From contig JADGPK010000016.1 in assembly GCA_017882445.1 (NCBI GenBank), forward strand, positions 1-49,092: a stretch of 49,092 nucleotides of DNA. Reading direction: 5' to 3'. Position numbers and translations under genes: made by a program. Source of the DNA: Solirubrobacteraceae bacterium (lineage in GTDB: Bacteria > Actinomycetota > Thermoleophilia > Solirubrobacterales > Solirubrobacteraceae). The notes beneath the pieces are model-generated. The model saw only the letters and a program-made list of their open reading frames with translations. It was not told where the DNA came from and searched no databases. Shown piece after piece: positions 8,878 through 16,464 of this stretch (position 1 is its first letter; the number at the start of each line of letters is the position of its first letter).

Positions 8878-8883
8878 AGCCTA
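8878..8883 (-). promoter_or_regulatory. -10 box TAGGCT upstream of the membrane glycosyltransferase
   Basis: On the minus strand TAGGCT ends 6 bases before the GTG at 8871; no ribosome binding site is visible. Confidence 0.5.
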
Positions 8884-9113
8884 TCGCTACTGCGAGCGAG
8901 CTGACAGCCACACCCCTCGTCACCCCCGTCTACCTCTGCTGCTCAGGCATCACGATCCAGTTGCCGCGATGCACTTCACCACCAAACGGTTGCAAAGCGC
9001 CCTAGATCCGATGCTGGGTCGTTATATGCAGGACGACCGCGGACGATGTCGGAGACTCGCAATCAGACCTAGTCGCGGGGAGGATCGGTATCAGGTACTG
9101 CAGCCAAAGCGGC
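8884..9113. other. intergenic stretch without recognised gene
   Basis: About 230 bases with no convincing coding frame. The last 30 bases may continue the GT2 scrap that follows, reading GIRYCSQSG in its frame. No repeat, tRNA or clear promoter was seen apart from the minus-strand box at its left edge. Confidence 0.4.
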
Positions 9114-9278
9114 GTGACCGTCGCCCTGAGCTCCTGCCTGCGGGCCGGGCGCTCGGAGCTGGTGGCTCGCCAGAACAGCGACCTCGAGCTGCATCACGAG
9201 TGTCTGGCAGAGCTGGTGGGGGCACTCGCTGAGCATCCGCGGGCCAGGGTCGCCGGCAAGCTGCTCGACCATCCCTGA
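9114..9278 (+). pseudogene. internal fragment of a GT2 glycosyltransferase
   Basis: A 54-codon piece from GTG to TGA aligns with the interior of the intact GT2 encoded at 9399-10433. VTVALSSCLRAGRSELV corresponds to VTAALNTCLERPRSPLV, NSDLELHHECLAELVGAL to NNDVELDPRCLEEMVRAL, and VAGKLLDHP to VGGKLIDFH. It lacks the N-terminal nucleotide-binding part and everything after the DxD-like region, so it is a remnant. Its end overlaps a flippase fragment by 4 bases, marking a recombination junction. Confidence 0.6.
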
Positions 9279-9391
9279 TCGGCGTCATCGCGGCGATCAC
9301 GGTCTACTTCATCATCCTCAAGGCGCTCCGCCGCTTTCCGCCGGAGGTGCGCGAGGTGCTGGCCGGGTGGATCAGAGCGGCGGCGCGCTGA
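9275..9391 (+). pseudogene. C-terminal fragment of a Wzx-like flippase
   Basis: The frame from 9275 to the TGA at 9389-9391 gives 38 residues beginning LIGVIAAITVYFIILKALRR and ending PPEVREVLAGWIRAAAR. This matches the last 38 or so residues of the flippase at 5102-6604, including a nearly identical DNA run from the RRFPPEV codons onward. Only the tail is present and it is joined directly to the GT2 scrap. Confidence 0.75.
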
Positions 9392-9398
9392 GGGTGAG

Positions 9399-10433
9399 TC
9401 AAGCGTTGGGGGGGCCGCCCTCCGGCCCCACGATCGCCTCGAGCGCGGACAGGCTGATCGTGCGGCGCGCCTGGACCTCGCGGCGCTTGTGCAGGACGCG
9501 CGGAAGCCCGCGCAGCGCATCGCGCCAGACGCGCAACCAGATGCCCAGCTTGCGGTCCCTGGCGGCGACAGCCAGGTTGACCAGCTGACCGAGCGCGAGC
9601 TGATGGGCGTGGCGCAGCAGCGCTCCGGCTGGGAGGTCCTTGGCGATGATCCACAGCGTGTTGCGCCACAGGTGAAAGCGCGTGAAGTCGGACAGGCCGC
9701 GCCCGATCGTGGCGCTGCCCATGTGGTAGACGACCGCTGTGGGCACGTAGCGGCAGCTGAAGCCGGCGAGCTGAGCGCGCAGATTCCAGTCGACGTCCTC
9801 GTAGAAGGCGAAGAAGTCCTCGTCGAACTCGCCGACCTCCTCGAGGACGCTCCTTCGGTACAGCGCGGCCCCGCCGCAGGCCCCGAAGATCGCCCGCGGC
9901 GTGTTGTACTGGCCATGGTCGCGCTCGCCGTGTCCGCGGCGCCAGCCAGTCGCCCGCCAGGTGAAGATGTCTCCGGCGCCGTCGATCTCGTCGCGTTTGT
10001 GGAAGTCGATCAGCTTGCCTCCTACCCAACCGGCCTCGGGGTGCTCGTGAAGGGCTCGGACCATCTCTTCCAGACAGCGCGGATCCAGCTCCACGTCGTT
10101 GTTGAACAACCCGACCAGCGGGCTGCGTGGACGCTCCAGACAGGTGTTCAGCGCAGCGGTCACGCCGCGGTTGCGATCGTGCACGACAACGTCCACCTCG
10201 GGCCAGCATTCGTGCAGCCAGTCAACCGTATCGTCGGTCGATGCGTCGTCGACGACTATTACCTGAAAGTCACGAAAGCTCTGTCTGGCCAGCGACGGCA
10301 GAGCTATCTCCAGCAGGTTGCGGCCGTTGTAGGTGGCTAGTGCGACCGTGAGCTGGTTCCCGGGGTGCGGAGCGGGGAGCCTGGTGGTCAGCGGGACGTC
10401 CAGCTCGGGGCTTCGCGGCAATGATTGGCTCAT
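9399..10433 (-). CDS. GT2-family glycosyltransferase
   Basis: This 344-residue protein is a rhamnosyltransferase-like GT2. It shows LTVALATYNGRNLLEIALPS near residue 25, VIVVDDASTDDT, GVTAALNTC, FNNDVELDPRCL (DxD equivalent), EVGEFDEDFFAFYEDVDWNL (the ED acid-base region) and AVVYHMGSATIG. It is expected to add a sugar to a lipid-linked or nascent glycan at the cytoplasmic face. The ATG at 10433 is chosen because TATCTT lies 10 bases upstream and homology starts soon after; the frame stays open upstream but runs through a decayed paralogue. Partial copies of it lie on both sides. Confidence 0.9.
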   Translation of the reverse strand: MSQSLPRSPELDVPLTTRLPAPHPGNQLTVALATYNGRNLLEIALPSLARQSFRDFQVIVVDDASTDDTVDWLHECWPEVDVVVHDRNRGVTAALNTCLERPRSPLVGLFNNDVELDPRCLEEMVRALHEHPEAGWVGGKLIDFHKRDEIDGAGDIFTWRATGWRRGHGERDHGQYNTPRAIFGACGGAALYRRSVLEEVGEFDEDFFAFYEDVDWNLRAQLAGFSCRYVPTAVVYHMGSATIGRGLSDFTRFHLWRNTLWIIAKDLPAGALLRHAHQLALGQLVNLAVAARDRKLGIWLRVWRDALRGLPRVLHKRREVQARRTISLSALEAIVGPEGGPPNA

Positions 10434-10443
10434 GGGGGCGGAC

Positions 10444-10449
10444 AAGATA
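10444..10449 (-). promoter_or_regulatory. -10 box TATCTT for the GT2 gene
   Basis: TATCTT on the minus strand ends 10 bases before the ATG at 10433, consistent with a leaderless or very short-leader transcript. Confidence 0.45.
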
Positions 10450-10492
10450 CAGAGTTTCGGCAACGATCGGCTGCGGGACCCGAGGAGCTTGT

Positions 10493-10876
10493 TCAGCTCG
10501 CGTGGCCGAGCTCTGGGTAGAGCACGGAAGCTGAGTCGCCGGTCAAGGTGTCGCGCCAGGCTCGCCACCAGATGTCGAGCTTGCGGTCTCTGACGGCCAC
10601 GGCCAAGTTGACGAGCTGGCCGAGTAGGAGCTGATGCGGATGGCGCAAGAGCGCACCCGTCGGCAGGTCCTTGGCGATGATCCACAGCGTATTGCGCCAC
10701 AGGTGGTAGCGCGTGAAGTCAGTGAATCCGCGCCCGATCGTGGCGCTGCCCATGTGGTAAACGACGGCGCTGGGCACGTATTTTACAACTGAAACCGGCG
10801 AGTTGGGCCCGCAGGTTGAGAGGCGGTCGTTGATGAGCGAACGGTCACTCCAACTCGTCACGACCGGTCGCTGCAC
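10493..10876 (-). pseudogene. C-terminal remnant of a GT2 glycosyltransferase, frameshifted
   Basis: The minus strand encodes a close copy of the second half of the neighbouring GT2: VPSAVVYHMGSATIGRG, FTDFTRYHLWRNTLWIIAKD and GQLVNLAVAVRDRKL. Upstream, NLRAQLAGFSC matches the same protein but in another frame, because one extra base sits in the run TGTAAAATACGTG near 10783. The first half of the gene is missing, and the last 20 or so residues differ from the intact copy. It is a tandem duplicate that decayed. Confidence 0.75.
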
Positions 10877-10906
10877 TCTGCTGGGCCGTGAAGCCTGGCT
10901 GGAGGC

Positions 10907-12274
10907 TCATACTCGCCGCCGCGCGAGCATCGCGCGTCCCCCGGTTAGATAGGCGGCTTCGCGCAGCCGCTGGCCCAGCGGTGGGCGCAGAACTTCGGGA
11001 GCGTCATCGGCCGGGCGCCGGGGCGGGACCTCCTCCGAGATCCAGCGGGCCAGGGGCTCGGCTACTCTCTCCCAACACTGTTGAATGGCGGCGGCGCGCA
11101 AGCTGTGGGCGTAGGCGTCGCGGCCACGCTCAAGCACCCTCTCCAACGAGGCGCTCAGCGCCTGCACGTCTCCCGGCGGTGCGACGGCTCCCAGTCCCTC
11201 GCGGGCTACGCGCTCGGCGATCTCGTCGCCCGATGTGCATACGATCGGCAGCCCACCCCAGAGGCAGTCGAGCAGTCTCGTCCTGTAGGCGAAGCGGGTC
11301 TCCAGATGATCGGCGTGCGCCGAGAGCGCGCAGGCCGCCTGCATGAGCCATGTCCCGCGCTCGGTGTAGGGGACCCAGCCCTCGTGAAAGTGAACCACCG
11401 AGTCGAGCAGGCCGAGCTCGCGCGCCAGCTCGTGGGCCGCGGCGGTGCTCGCGGCGGCCGCCGGGTGCTGTGCGGACCCGCCCATGAACACGAGGCGCAC
11501 GGTCGGCCGGCGCTCCGCGAGCGCTGCCACTGCCCGGATTGCCGTCTTGGCATCCAGCCATCTCCAAATGCCGCCGTTCCAAAGCACGATCTCGCTGTCG
11601 GGGCCGAGCGCGCCGATCGCCTCCCGCGGGCCGCCCAGCACGGATCGCTGCGGGGGGGCCTCGGGGACGCCGAACGGAACCAGGTCGATCACCTCGCGCA
11701 GGCCGGGGTCGCGATCGTAGAGCTCCGGACCGATCAGGCGCAGCGCGAGCATCGCACCGAGCCACAGATCGCGCTGCGTCTCGCTGGCGCACATGAAGTT
11801 GTGTCCGGTACGCAGGGCCGCGTGCAGCCGGTCGATCGTAATCGCCGTGCGCTGCCGGCGAGCGCCAGCGGGCGTGCCGGCCAGCAGCTCGAGCGTCTCG
11901 AGCGTCTCCGGACAGTAGAGGTCGATCACCACCCGCGCTGCGGACCGCCGTAGCCAGCGATCGACCAACGGCCACTGGGGGTGGGCGACCACGGTGTCGG
12001 CGTCCGCGATCAGCGGGCGTAGCGTCCCGGGCGCGTGCGGCCGAAAGGCGACCGTGCGCACACCGTCGCGCTCGTGCTCGTCGCTGCCGCCGTGGGCGAC
12101 CGTGACCGATGCACGGTCGCTCAGCGCCCGGGCGAGCTCCCAGCAGCGGATGCCCAGTCCGGCCATCTCCTCACCGACGGGATCGGCGCAGATGAAGAGC
12201 ACTCGCGGCCGAGCACGCGCACCGCTCGTGTCGCCGACCGCGTCGCTCCCGCGCTCAGGCGGCACGGCGTCCAT
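10907..12274 (-). CDS. GT4-like glycosyltransferase (GT-B fold)
   Basis: This 455-residue protein begins after a short polar leader with PRVLFICADPVGEEMAGLG and RCWELARALS, the N-terminal Rossmann domain of GT4 enzymes. The C-terminal half has IVLWNGGIWRWLDAKTAIRA, LVFMGGS, VHFHEGWVPYTERG and LDCLWGGLPIVCTSGDEIAE, which takes the place of the usual EGFGxPxxEAMA element. The ATG at 12274 is chosen because it overlaps the end of the upstream GT2 gene by 20 bases. The last 40 residues are basic and have no recognised domain. It probably acts on the same glycan as the GT2. Confidence 0.85.
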   Translation of the reverse strand: MDAVPPERGSDAVGDTSGARARPRVLFICADPVGEEMAGLGIRCWELARALSDRASVTVAHGGSDEHERDGVRTVAFRPHAPGTLRPLIADADTVVAHPQWPLVDRWLRRSAARVVIDLYCPETLETLELLAGTPAGARRQRTAITIDRLHAALRTGHNFMCASETQRDLWLGAMLALRLIGPELYDRDPGLREVIDLVPFGVPEAPPQRSVLGGPREAIGALGPDSEIVLWNGGIWRWLDAKTAIRAVAALAERRPTVRLVFMGGSAQHPAAAASTAAAHELARELGLLDSVVHFHEGWVPYTERGTWLMQAACALSAHADHLETRFAYRTRLLDCLWGGLPIVCTSGDEIAERVAREGLGAVAPPGDVQALSASLERVLERGRDAYAHSLRAAAIQQCWERVAEPLARWISEEVPPRRPADDAPEVLRPPLGQRLREAAYLTGGRAMLARRRV

Positions 12275-13211
12275 ACACTCCTCGCCTGAGAGCGAGCGAA
12301 TCGCGGAAGCTGATCGTGTGATCCACGGCGTCCGACGGCGGAGAGGGCAGGCGCGACGCGAGCCGCCCCGCGCGCCAACCCGACAGCCGCCCCCGCAGGG
12401 CGGCCAGGTCGTGCGAGATGGCGAGGTCCGCGATGACGACGACGGCCTCTGTGGCAAGCGTGCGCGGAGCCGTGCGTCCTCGCAGCAGGCCATAGCGGCG
12501 CAGCATGTAGCCGCGTCCGAAGCCGCCATGGCGTCGCTGCCAGGCGGAGCGGTGTCCGTGGGTGGCCGAGCCGAGGTGCACCCCGACGGCGTCGGTCGCG
12601 ATGCGCGCCTTCCAACCGGCGCTGCGCAAGCGCAGGGCGAGATCGAAGTCCTCCATGTAGGCGAATATCGCTTCGTCCAGACCGCCGACCTGTTCCCACG
12701 CCGAGCGACGGTAGGCGGCCGCGGTGCCCGCTGGGCCGGCGAGGACGGGTCGCTCGCGATCCGCGAGCGCGACGTCCAGTCCCTGCAGGCGCGGAAAGCC
12801 TCCCAACGCCACGTCGGCGGTGAGCCCGGCGCTGTCGATCAGTCGCTCGCCGGGCTGCAGCATCAGCGCCGCCACCGATCCGACCTCAGGGTTCGCCTGC
12901 AGCGGCGCTACCAGCCGCTCCAGGAAATCGGGGCGCGCGTCCACGTCGTTGTTCAGCAGGACCACGATCTCCCCCGTGCCGGCCGACACGCCGCGGTTGC
13001 AGGCCTCGGCAAACCCGCGATTGTCGTCGAAGCACTCGAGCTGCACCGCCGGCCACTCAGCGCGGATGCGAGTGCGGCTGTCGTCCGTCGAGCCGTTGTC
13101 GACGAGGATGACGCGATGTTCGAGCGTCTGCTCGCGCAGGTGACGCAGGCAGCTGTCGGTGAGCTCGTAGCGGCCGTAAGCCACGATCACCACGTCGATC
13201 GAGAGGGGCAT
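12255..13211 (-). CDS. GT2-family glycosyltransferase
   Basis: This 318-residue GT2 enzyme starts with IDVVIVAYGRYELTDSCLRH and has VILVDNGSTDDS, GFAEACNRGV, VVLLNNDVDARPDFL (DxD-like), DEAIFAYMEDFDLALRLR (acid-base region) and VGVHLGSATHG. It resembles WbbL-type rhamnosyltransferases. The ATG at 13211 has TACTAT 8 bases upstream. The C-terminal 80 residues are basic and may contact the membrane. It heads a two-gene reverse operon with the GT4 gene. Confidence 0.9.
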   Translation of the reverse strand: MPLSIDVVIVAYGRYELTDSCLRHLREQTLEHRVILVDNGSTDDSRTRIRAEWPAVQLECFDDNRGFAEACNRGVSAGTGEIVVLLNNDVDARPDFLERLVAPLQANPEVGSVAALMLQPGERLIDSAGLTADVALGGFPRLQGLDVALADRERPVLAGPAGTAAAYRRSAWEQVGGLDEAIFAYMEDFDLALRLRSAGWKARIATDAVGVHLGSATHGHRSAWQRRHGGFGRGYMLRRYGLLRGRTAPRTLATEAVVVIADLAISHDLAALRGRLSGWRAGRLASRLPSPPSDAVDHTISFRDSLALRRGVYGRRAA

Positions 13212-13219
13212 GACGCGTC

Positions 13220-13225
13220 ATAGTA
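13220..13225 (-). promoter_or_regulatory. -10 box TACTAT for leaderless GT2 gene
   Basis: TACTAT on the minus strand ends 8 bases before the ATG at 13211. A divergent box for the forward GT4 gene lies 35 bases away, so both directions start in a 63-base gap. Confidence 0.55.
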
Positions 13226-13259
13226 TTCGCCGTGGGATGACCGCCCGGTGCGATGCCGC

Positions 13260-13265
13260 TAGCCT
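13260..13265 (+). promoter_or_regulatory. -10 box TAGCCT for TTG-initiated GT4 gene
   Basis: TAGCCT lies 9 bases before the TTG at 13275. Its first three bases form an in-frame TAG stop, so no start can lie further upstream. Confidence 0.55.
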
Positions 13266-13274
13266 TTCGCGTCC

Positions 13275-14423
13275 TTGAGCGCGCGCCAGCCCCACGTCGG
13301 CCTGAATCTGATCTTCCTCGTCCCCGGCGAGACCGGCGGGATGGAGGTCGCGGCGCGCGAGCTGATCCCGGCGCTGCTGGCGCAGGCGCCGCCGGGGGTG
13401 CGCTTCACCGCCTTCATCAACCGCGAGGCGGCCGCCGCCGGCGGCGGCCCGTGGGGAGAGCTGCTGCCGGCGGTGACCGTGCCGGTGAGCGCGCGCAACC
13501 GCGTGCAGTGGGTGCTCGGCGAGCAGACGCTCCTGCCGCGACTGGCGGCCCGCGCCGGCGTGGACCTCGTGCACAGCCTGGCGAGCACGGCGCCGCTGTG
13601 GGGTCGCTTTCGCAGGGTGGTGACGGTTCACGACCTCATCTACGCCCGCTTTCCCGAGGCGCACTCGGGCATCCGCGAGAAGGGTATGAGGGTGCTCGTC
13701 CCGGCGGCAGCCCGCCGCTCACATCGGGTGATCGCCGATTCACAGAGCACTCGAGACGACCTGATCGAGCTGCTGGGCGTGAGATCGGATCGCATCGACG
13801 TCGTGCCACTCGGCCTCGGCGCCGTACGGCGCGTCGCCCCCCTGCCCGAGGGCGAGGTGCGCACCCGCTTCGATCTCGGCGAGCGTCGCATCGTGCTGAG
13901 CCTGTCCGCAAAGCGCCCCCACAAGAACCTGCTCGCGCTGATCGACGCGCTCGCGCTGATCCCTGCCGAGGATCGTCCGATGCTGGTCATCCCCGGCTAT
14001 CCGACTGCGCATGAGGTCGAGGTGCGCGGGCGCGCAGACGCGCTCGGGATCGAAGACGACGTGCGCTTCCCGGCTTGGGTGTCGGACGCGGAGATCGAGG
14101 GCCTGTGGGCGATCGCTGACGCGTTCGTGTTCCCGTCGCTGTACGAGGGCTTCGGCCTGCCCGTGCTCGAGGCGATGGCGCGGGGCGTTCCCGTGGCGTG
14201 CTCGAACGCCTCCTCGCTGCCTGAGGTGGCCGGCGACGCCGCGCTGCTGTTCGACCCGCGCGACGAGTCGGCGATCGTCGAAGCCCTCGGGCGGCTCCTG
14301 AACGACGAGGAGCTGTGTGGGCGGCTGCGAGCGCTCGGCCGCGCTCGGGCGCAGCTCTTCACATGGGAGCGCACCGCGCGCCTGACGCTGGCCAGCTACA
14401 CCCGCGCGCTGTTGGGGGATTAG
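13275..14423 (+). CDS. GT4-family glycosyltransferase
   Basis: This 382-residue protein begins QPHVGLNLIFLVPGETGGME and has the GT4 order of motifs: VTVHDLIYARFPEAH, a central SAKRPHKNLLALIDALAL after the interdomain linker, and EGFGLPVLEAMARGVPVACS at about residues 290-309, where the acidic residues bind the sugar nucleotide. It looks like a mannosyl- or rhamnosyltransferase. TTG at 13275 is the first possible start after an in-frame stop. It is a single-gene forward unit between reverse genes. Confidence 0.92.
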   Translation: MSARQPHVGLNLIFLVPGETGGMEVAARELIPALLAQAPPGVRFTAFINREAAAAGGGPWGELLPAVTVPVSARNRVQWVLGEQTLLPRLAARAGVDLVHSLASTAPLWGRFRRVVTVHDLIYARFPEAHSGIREKGMRVLVPAAARRSHRVIADSQSTRDDLIELLGVRSDRIDVVPLGLGAVRRVAPLPEGEVRTRFDLGERRIVLSLSAKRPHKNLLALIDALALIPAEDRPMLVIPGYPTAHEVEVRGRADALGIEDDVRFPAWVSDAEIEGLWAIADAFVFPSLYEGFGLPVLEAMARGVPVACSNASSLPEVAGDAALLFDPRDESAIVEALGRLLNDEELCGRLRALGRARAQLFTWERTARLTLASYTRALLGD

Positions 14424-14442
14424 CGAGGGAGGCGCCGCTGCC

Positions 14443-14936
14443 TCAGGGTGCGTCGTCGAGCGATTCGAGCAGCCGGACGTCGGCGAGGTCCTGCGGCCGG
14501 CCGGCGGCGCGCTTCATCTTCAGCAGATCCTCGCGGTGGGCGATGGGGATCGCCAGGTCGCCCAGGAGGACCTCGTGAGCGCGGGCTCGCATGTCGGCGA
14601 ACGATCCGAGGTGAGCCGGTAGCGTGAGGACGTCGAGTGGGCCGTGGAGGGTGATGAGATGCCACTGATCGCTCGAGGCGAGCAGGGGCGCGGTCGGCAC
14701 CGACCGTGAGCGCTGGCCGTCGGGACCGAGGATTCGAGCGTCGAGGTCGAGCAGCGCGTCGGCCAGTCGCGCGATGTTCTCGGGGCGGATGCTGCAACGG
14801 CGACATCGAGGTCCTGCGTCAGGCGCTGGCCTCCGTATGCCTGGATAGCGATACCGCCGATCGTCACGTACTCGACGTCGCGGTGTGCGAGCGCTGCGAA
14901 GAGCTCGCGAGCGTCGAACCTGCCCGGGTTCCTCAC
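14443..14936 (-). pseudogene. AbiEii/MNT-like nucleotidyltransferase, frameshifted
   Basis: The first half (ATG at 14936) reads FDARELFAALAHRDVEYVTI then GGIAIQAYGGQRLTQDLDVA, the GG...G..R.T.DLD signature of small nucleotidyltransferases. The rest continues in another frame as PENIARLADALLDLDAR, LHGPLDVLTLPAHLG and REDLLKMKRAAGRPQDLADV, ending at 14443. A single missing C in the CCCC run near 14790 explains the shift; with one added base the product would be about 164 residues. It could be a real mutation or a sequencing error. It overlaps the small ORF upstream by 4 bases (ATGA), so the two form a module. Confidence 0.75.
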
Positions 14937-15142
14937 CGGCTGGGGTTTGTGTGACCGGTGACCGCAGCGAGACCGGCGCGAAGCTCGGCGGCGACGGCGT
15001 TCCAGCTCAACGCCAGCTCCAGGCGCTCGGACATCGGGCGCTGGCGAGCCGCAAGCACCGTGTCGGTGACGGCGAGCGGGTCGCGAACGGCGTCTGAGAC
15101 CAGCTGGTCGGTGGCGCGTGTGGGTTCTTCCAACGGTGTCAC
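14933..15142 (-). CDS. small partner protein of the nucleotidyltransferase module
   Basis: A 69-residue, mostly helical-looking protein starting with GTG (VTPLEEPTRATDQLVSDAVR) and ending ALSWNAVAAELRAGLAAVTG followed by HTNPSR. It has no known domain that I recognise. TACGCT lies 6 bases upstream, and the stop overlaps the nucleotidyltransferase start (ATGA). A 64-residue protein in the same position is found at 43961-44155 beside a second nucleotidyltransferase fragment, with a comparable C-terminal pattern. A role as antitoxin-like or regulatory partner is inference from gene order. Confidence 0.6.
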   Translation of the reverse strand: MTPLEEPTRATDQLVSDAVRDPLAVTDTVLAARQRPMSERLELALSWNAVAAELRAGLAAVTGHTNPSR

Positions 15143-15148
15143 CGGAAC

Positions 15149-15154
15149 AGCGTA
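15149..15154 (-). promoter_or_regulatory. -10 box TACGCT for the small-protein module
   Basis: TACGCT on the minus strand ends 6 bases before the GTG at 15142. Confidence 0.45.
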
Positions 15155-15193
15155 CCGAGCGTGTGCCTGGGTGGGCGAACGCGTCTCCCGCGA

Positions 15194-16339
15194 TCAGCTC
15201 GCGTAGCTCTTCAACACGGTCTCCAACGAGGACTCCAGCGATAGGCGGGTGGCATTCTCGGCGAACCAGGACGCGGTGCTCTCGCGCAGCGCGAGCCCGG
15301 ATTCGTGGACATCAACGATCGCGTCAGCGATCGCCTGGGCCTCGGCGCGCGCAGCGATCACGCCGTTGACGCCCTCGACGATCAGCTCGGTCGCGGCGTT
15401 GTCCTCGCCGGCGACGACGACGCTCGGCGTCCCCCTGGCGGCGGCCTCGACGACGACCAGGCCGTAGCCCTCGCGCTTTGAGGTGAGCAGCATGCACATC
15501 GCCCGGCGCATCTCGCCGTCAAGCGTCTCGGCGTCGGCGAACCCCGGCGCGGAGACGACGCCCTGCAGGCCGTGCTCGACTATCGCGGAGTCCAGCGCCG
15601 CTCGCTCTGGCCCTTCGCCGAGGATCTTCCCCCGCAGCCCCTCGATCCGCTCGGCCGCCAGGGCGATCGCGGCGACCGCGAGCGTCACCTGCTTCTCGGG
15701 TATCAATCGCGCCGCGAACAGCACGAGCGGGTCCGTCGGCTGCGGCGTGGGCAGCTCGGTCGTTCCCGCGTAGAGCCCGCGCAGCACGGTCACCGAGCCA
15801 TTCAGTCCCTCCGCGAGCAGGCGGCGAGCGTGCAGCTCGGAGATGCAGAACGCCCGCTGCGGGACGCGCGCGCAGAGGCGCTGGACGAGCTCGCCGACGC
15901 GCCCGCCGGCTGCGCCCAGATACTCGCGCCAGTAGGAGTGGCTCCAGACCTCGAACCAGTCGACCACCAGCTCAAAGCCCATGAGCGGGCGCAGAGCCGC
16001 GGCCGCGAGCAGCGAGAAGTAGGGGAAGGCGCCGGTATCGACCACGTCGTAGCTGCGGCCGTGGCGCAGCAGGTGCAGGAACACCCCCAGTCCGAACACG
16101 AGCGGCGGCAGGATGCGTCTGCGTCCCCCCGCGGTGTACAGCGCCATCCGCGGCCCTGCGGTGACGACCCGCACGCCTCCGTCGAGGTCGACCCGCGTCC
16201 CGCGCTCCCATTGGCGCATCGTCAGGTAGGTGACCTCGTGACCACCCCGCGCCAGGCGCTCGGCGAGACTGCGATACCAGCGCTCGCCGCCCCCGACGGT
16301 GTAGGGGTACAGGCAGTCGTACACAACGCAGATGCGCAT
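15194..16339 (-). CDS. GT4-family glycosyltransferase
   Basis: This 381-residue GT4 enzyme starts MRICVVYDCLYPYTVGGGER, the classic acceptor-side glycine loop. Later come FELVVDWFEVWSHSYWREYL, VLFAARLIPEKQVTLAVAAI at the start of the donor domain, ILGEGPER, and SKREGYGLVVVEAAARGTPS around residue 288, the sugar-nucleotide-binding element. The ATG at 16339 is chosen because homology begins exactly there; the frame is open upstream across the divergent promoter region. It is transcribed away from the 16465 operon. Confidence 0.92.
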   Translation of the reverse strand: MRICVVYDCLYPYTVGGGERWYRSLAERLARGGHEVTYLTMRQWERGTRVDLDGGVRVVTAGPRMALYTAGGRRRILPPLVFGLGVFLHLLRHGRSYDVVDTGAFPYFSLLAAAALRPLMGFELVVDWFEVWSHSYWREYLGAAGGRVGELVQRLCARVPQRAFCISELHARRLLAEGLNGSVTVLRGLYAGTTELPTPQPTDPLVLFAARLIPEKQVTLAVAAIALAAERIEGLRGKILGEGPERAALDSAIVEHGLQGVVSAPGFADAETLDGEMRRAMCMLLTSKREGYGLVVVEAAARGTPSVVVAGEDNAATELIVEGVNGVIAARAEAQAIADAIVDVHESGLALRESTASWFAENATRLSLESSLETVLKSYAS

Positions 16340-16464
16340 CCCGCTAGCATCCCATCTCGCTGGTGCGTGCACGTCTCCTGCGCCACTTTCCACCCTTTGG
16401 AGCATTATAACCGGATACCTCCTCGCCTCTCCGCGGAATCGTGCGTCGCGAGGACCTTCAGTCG

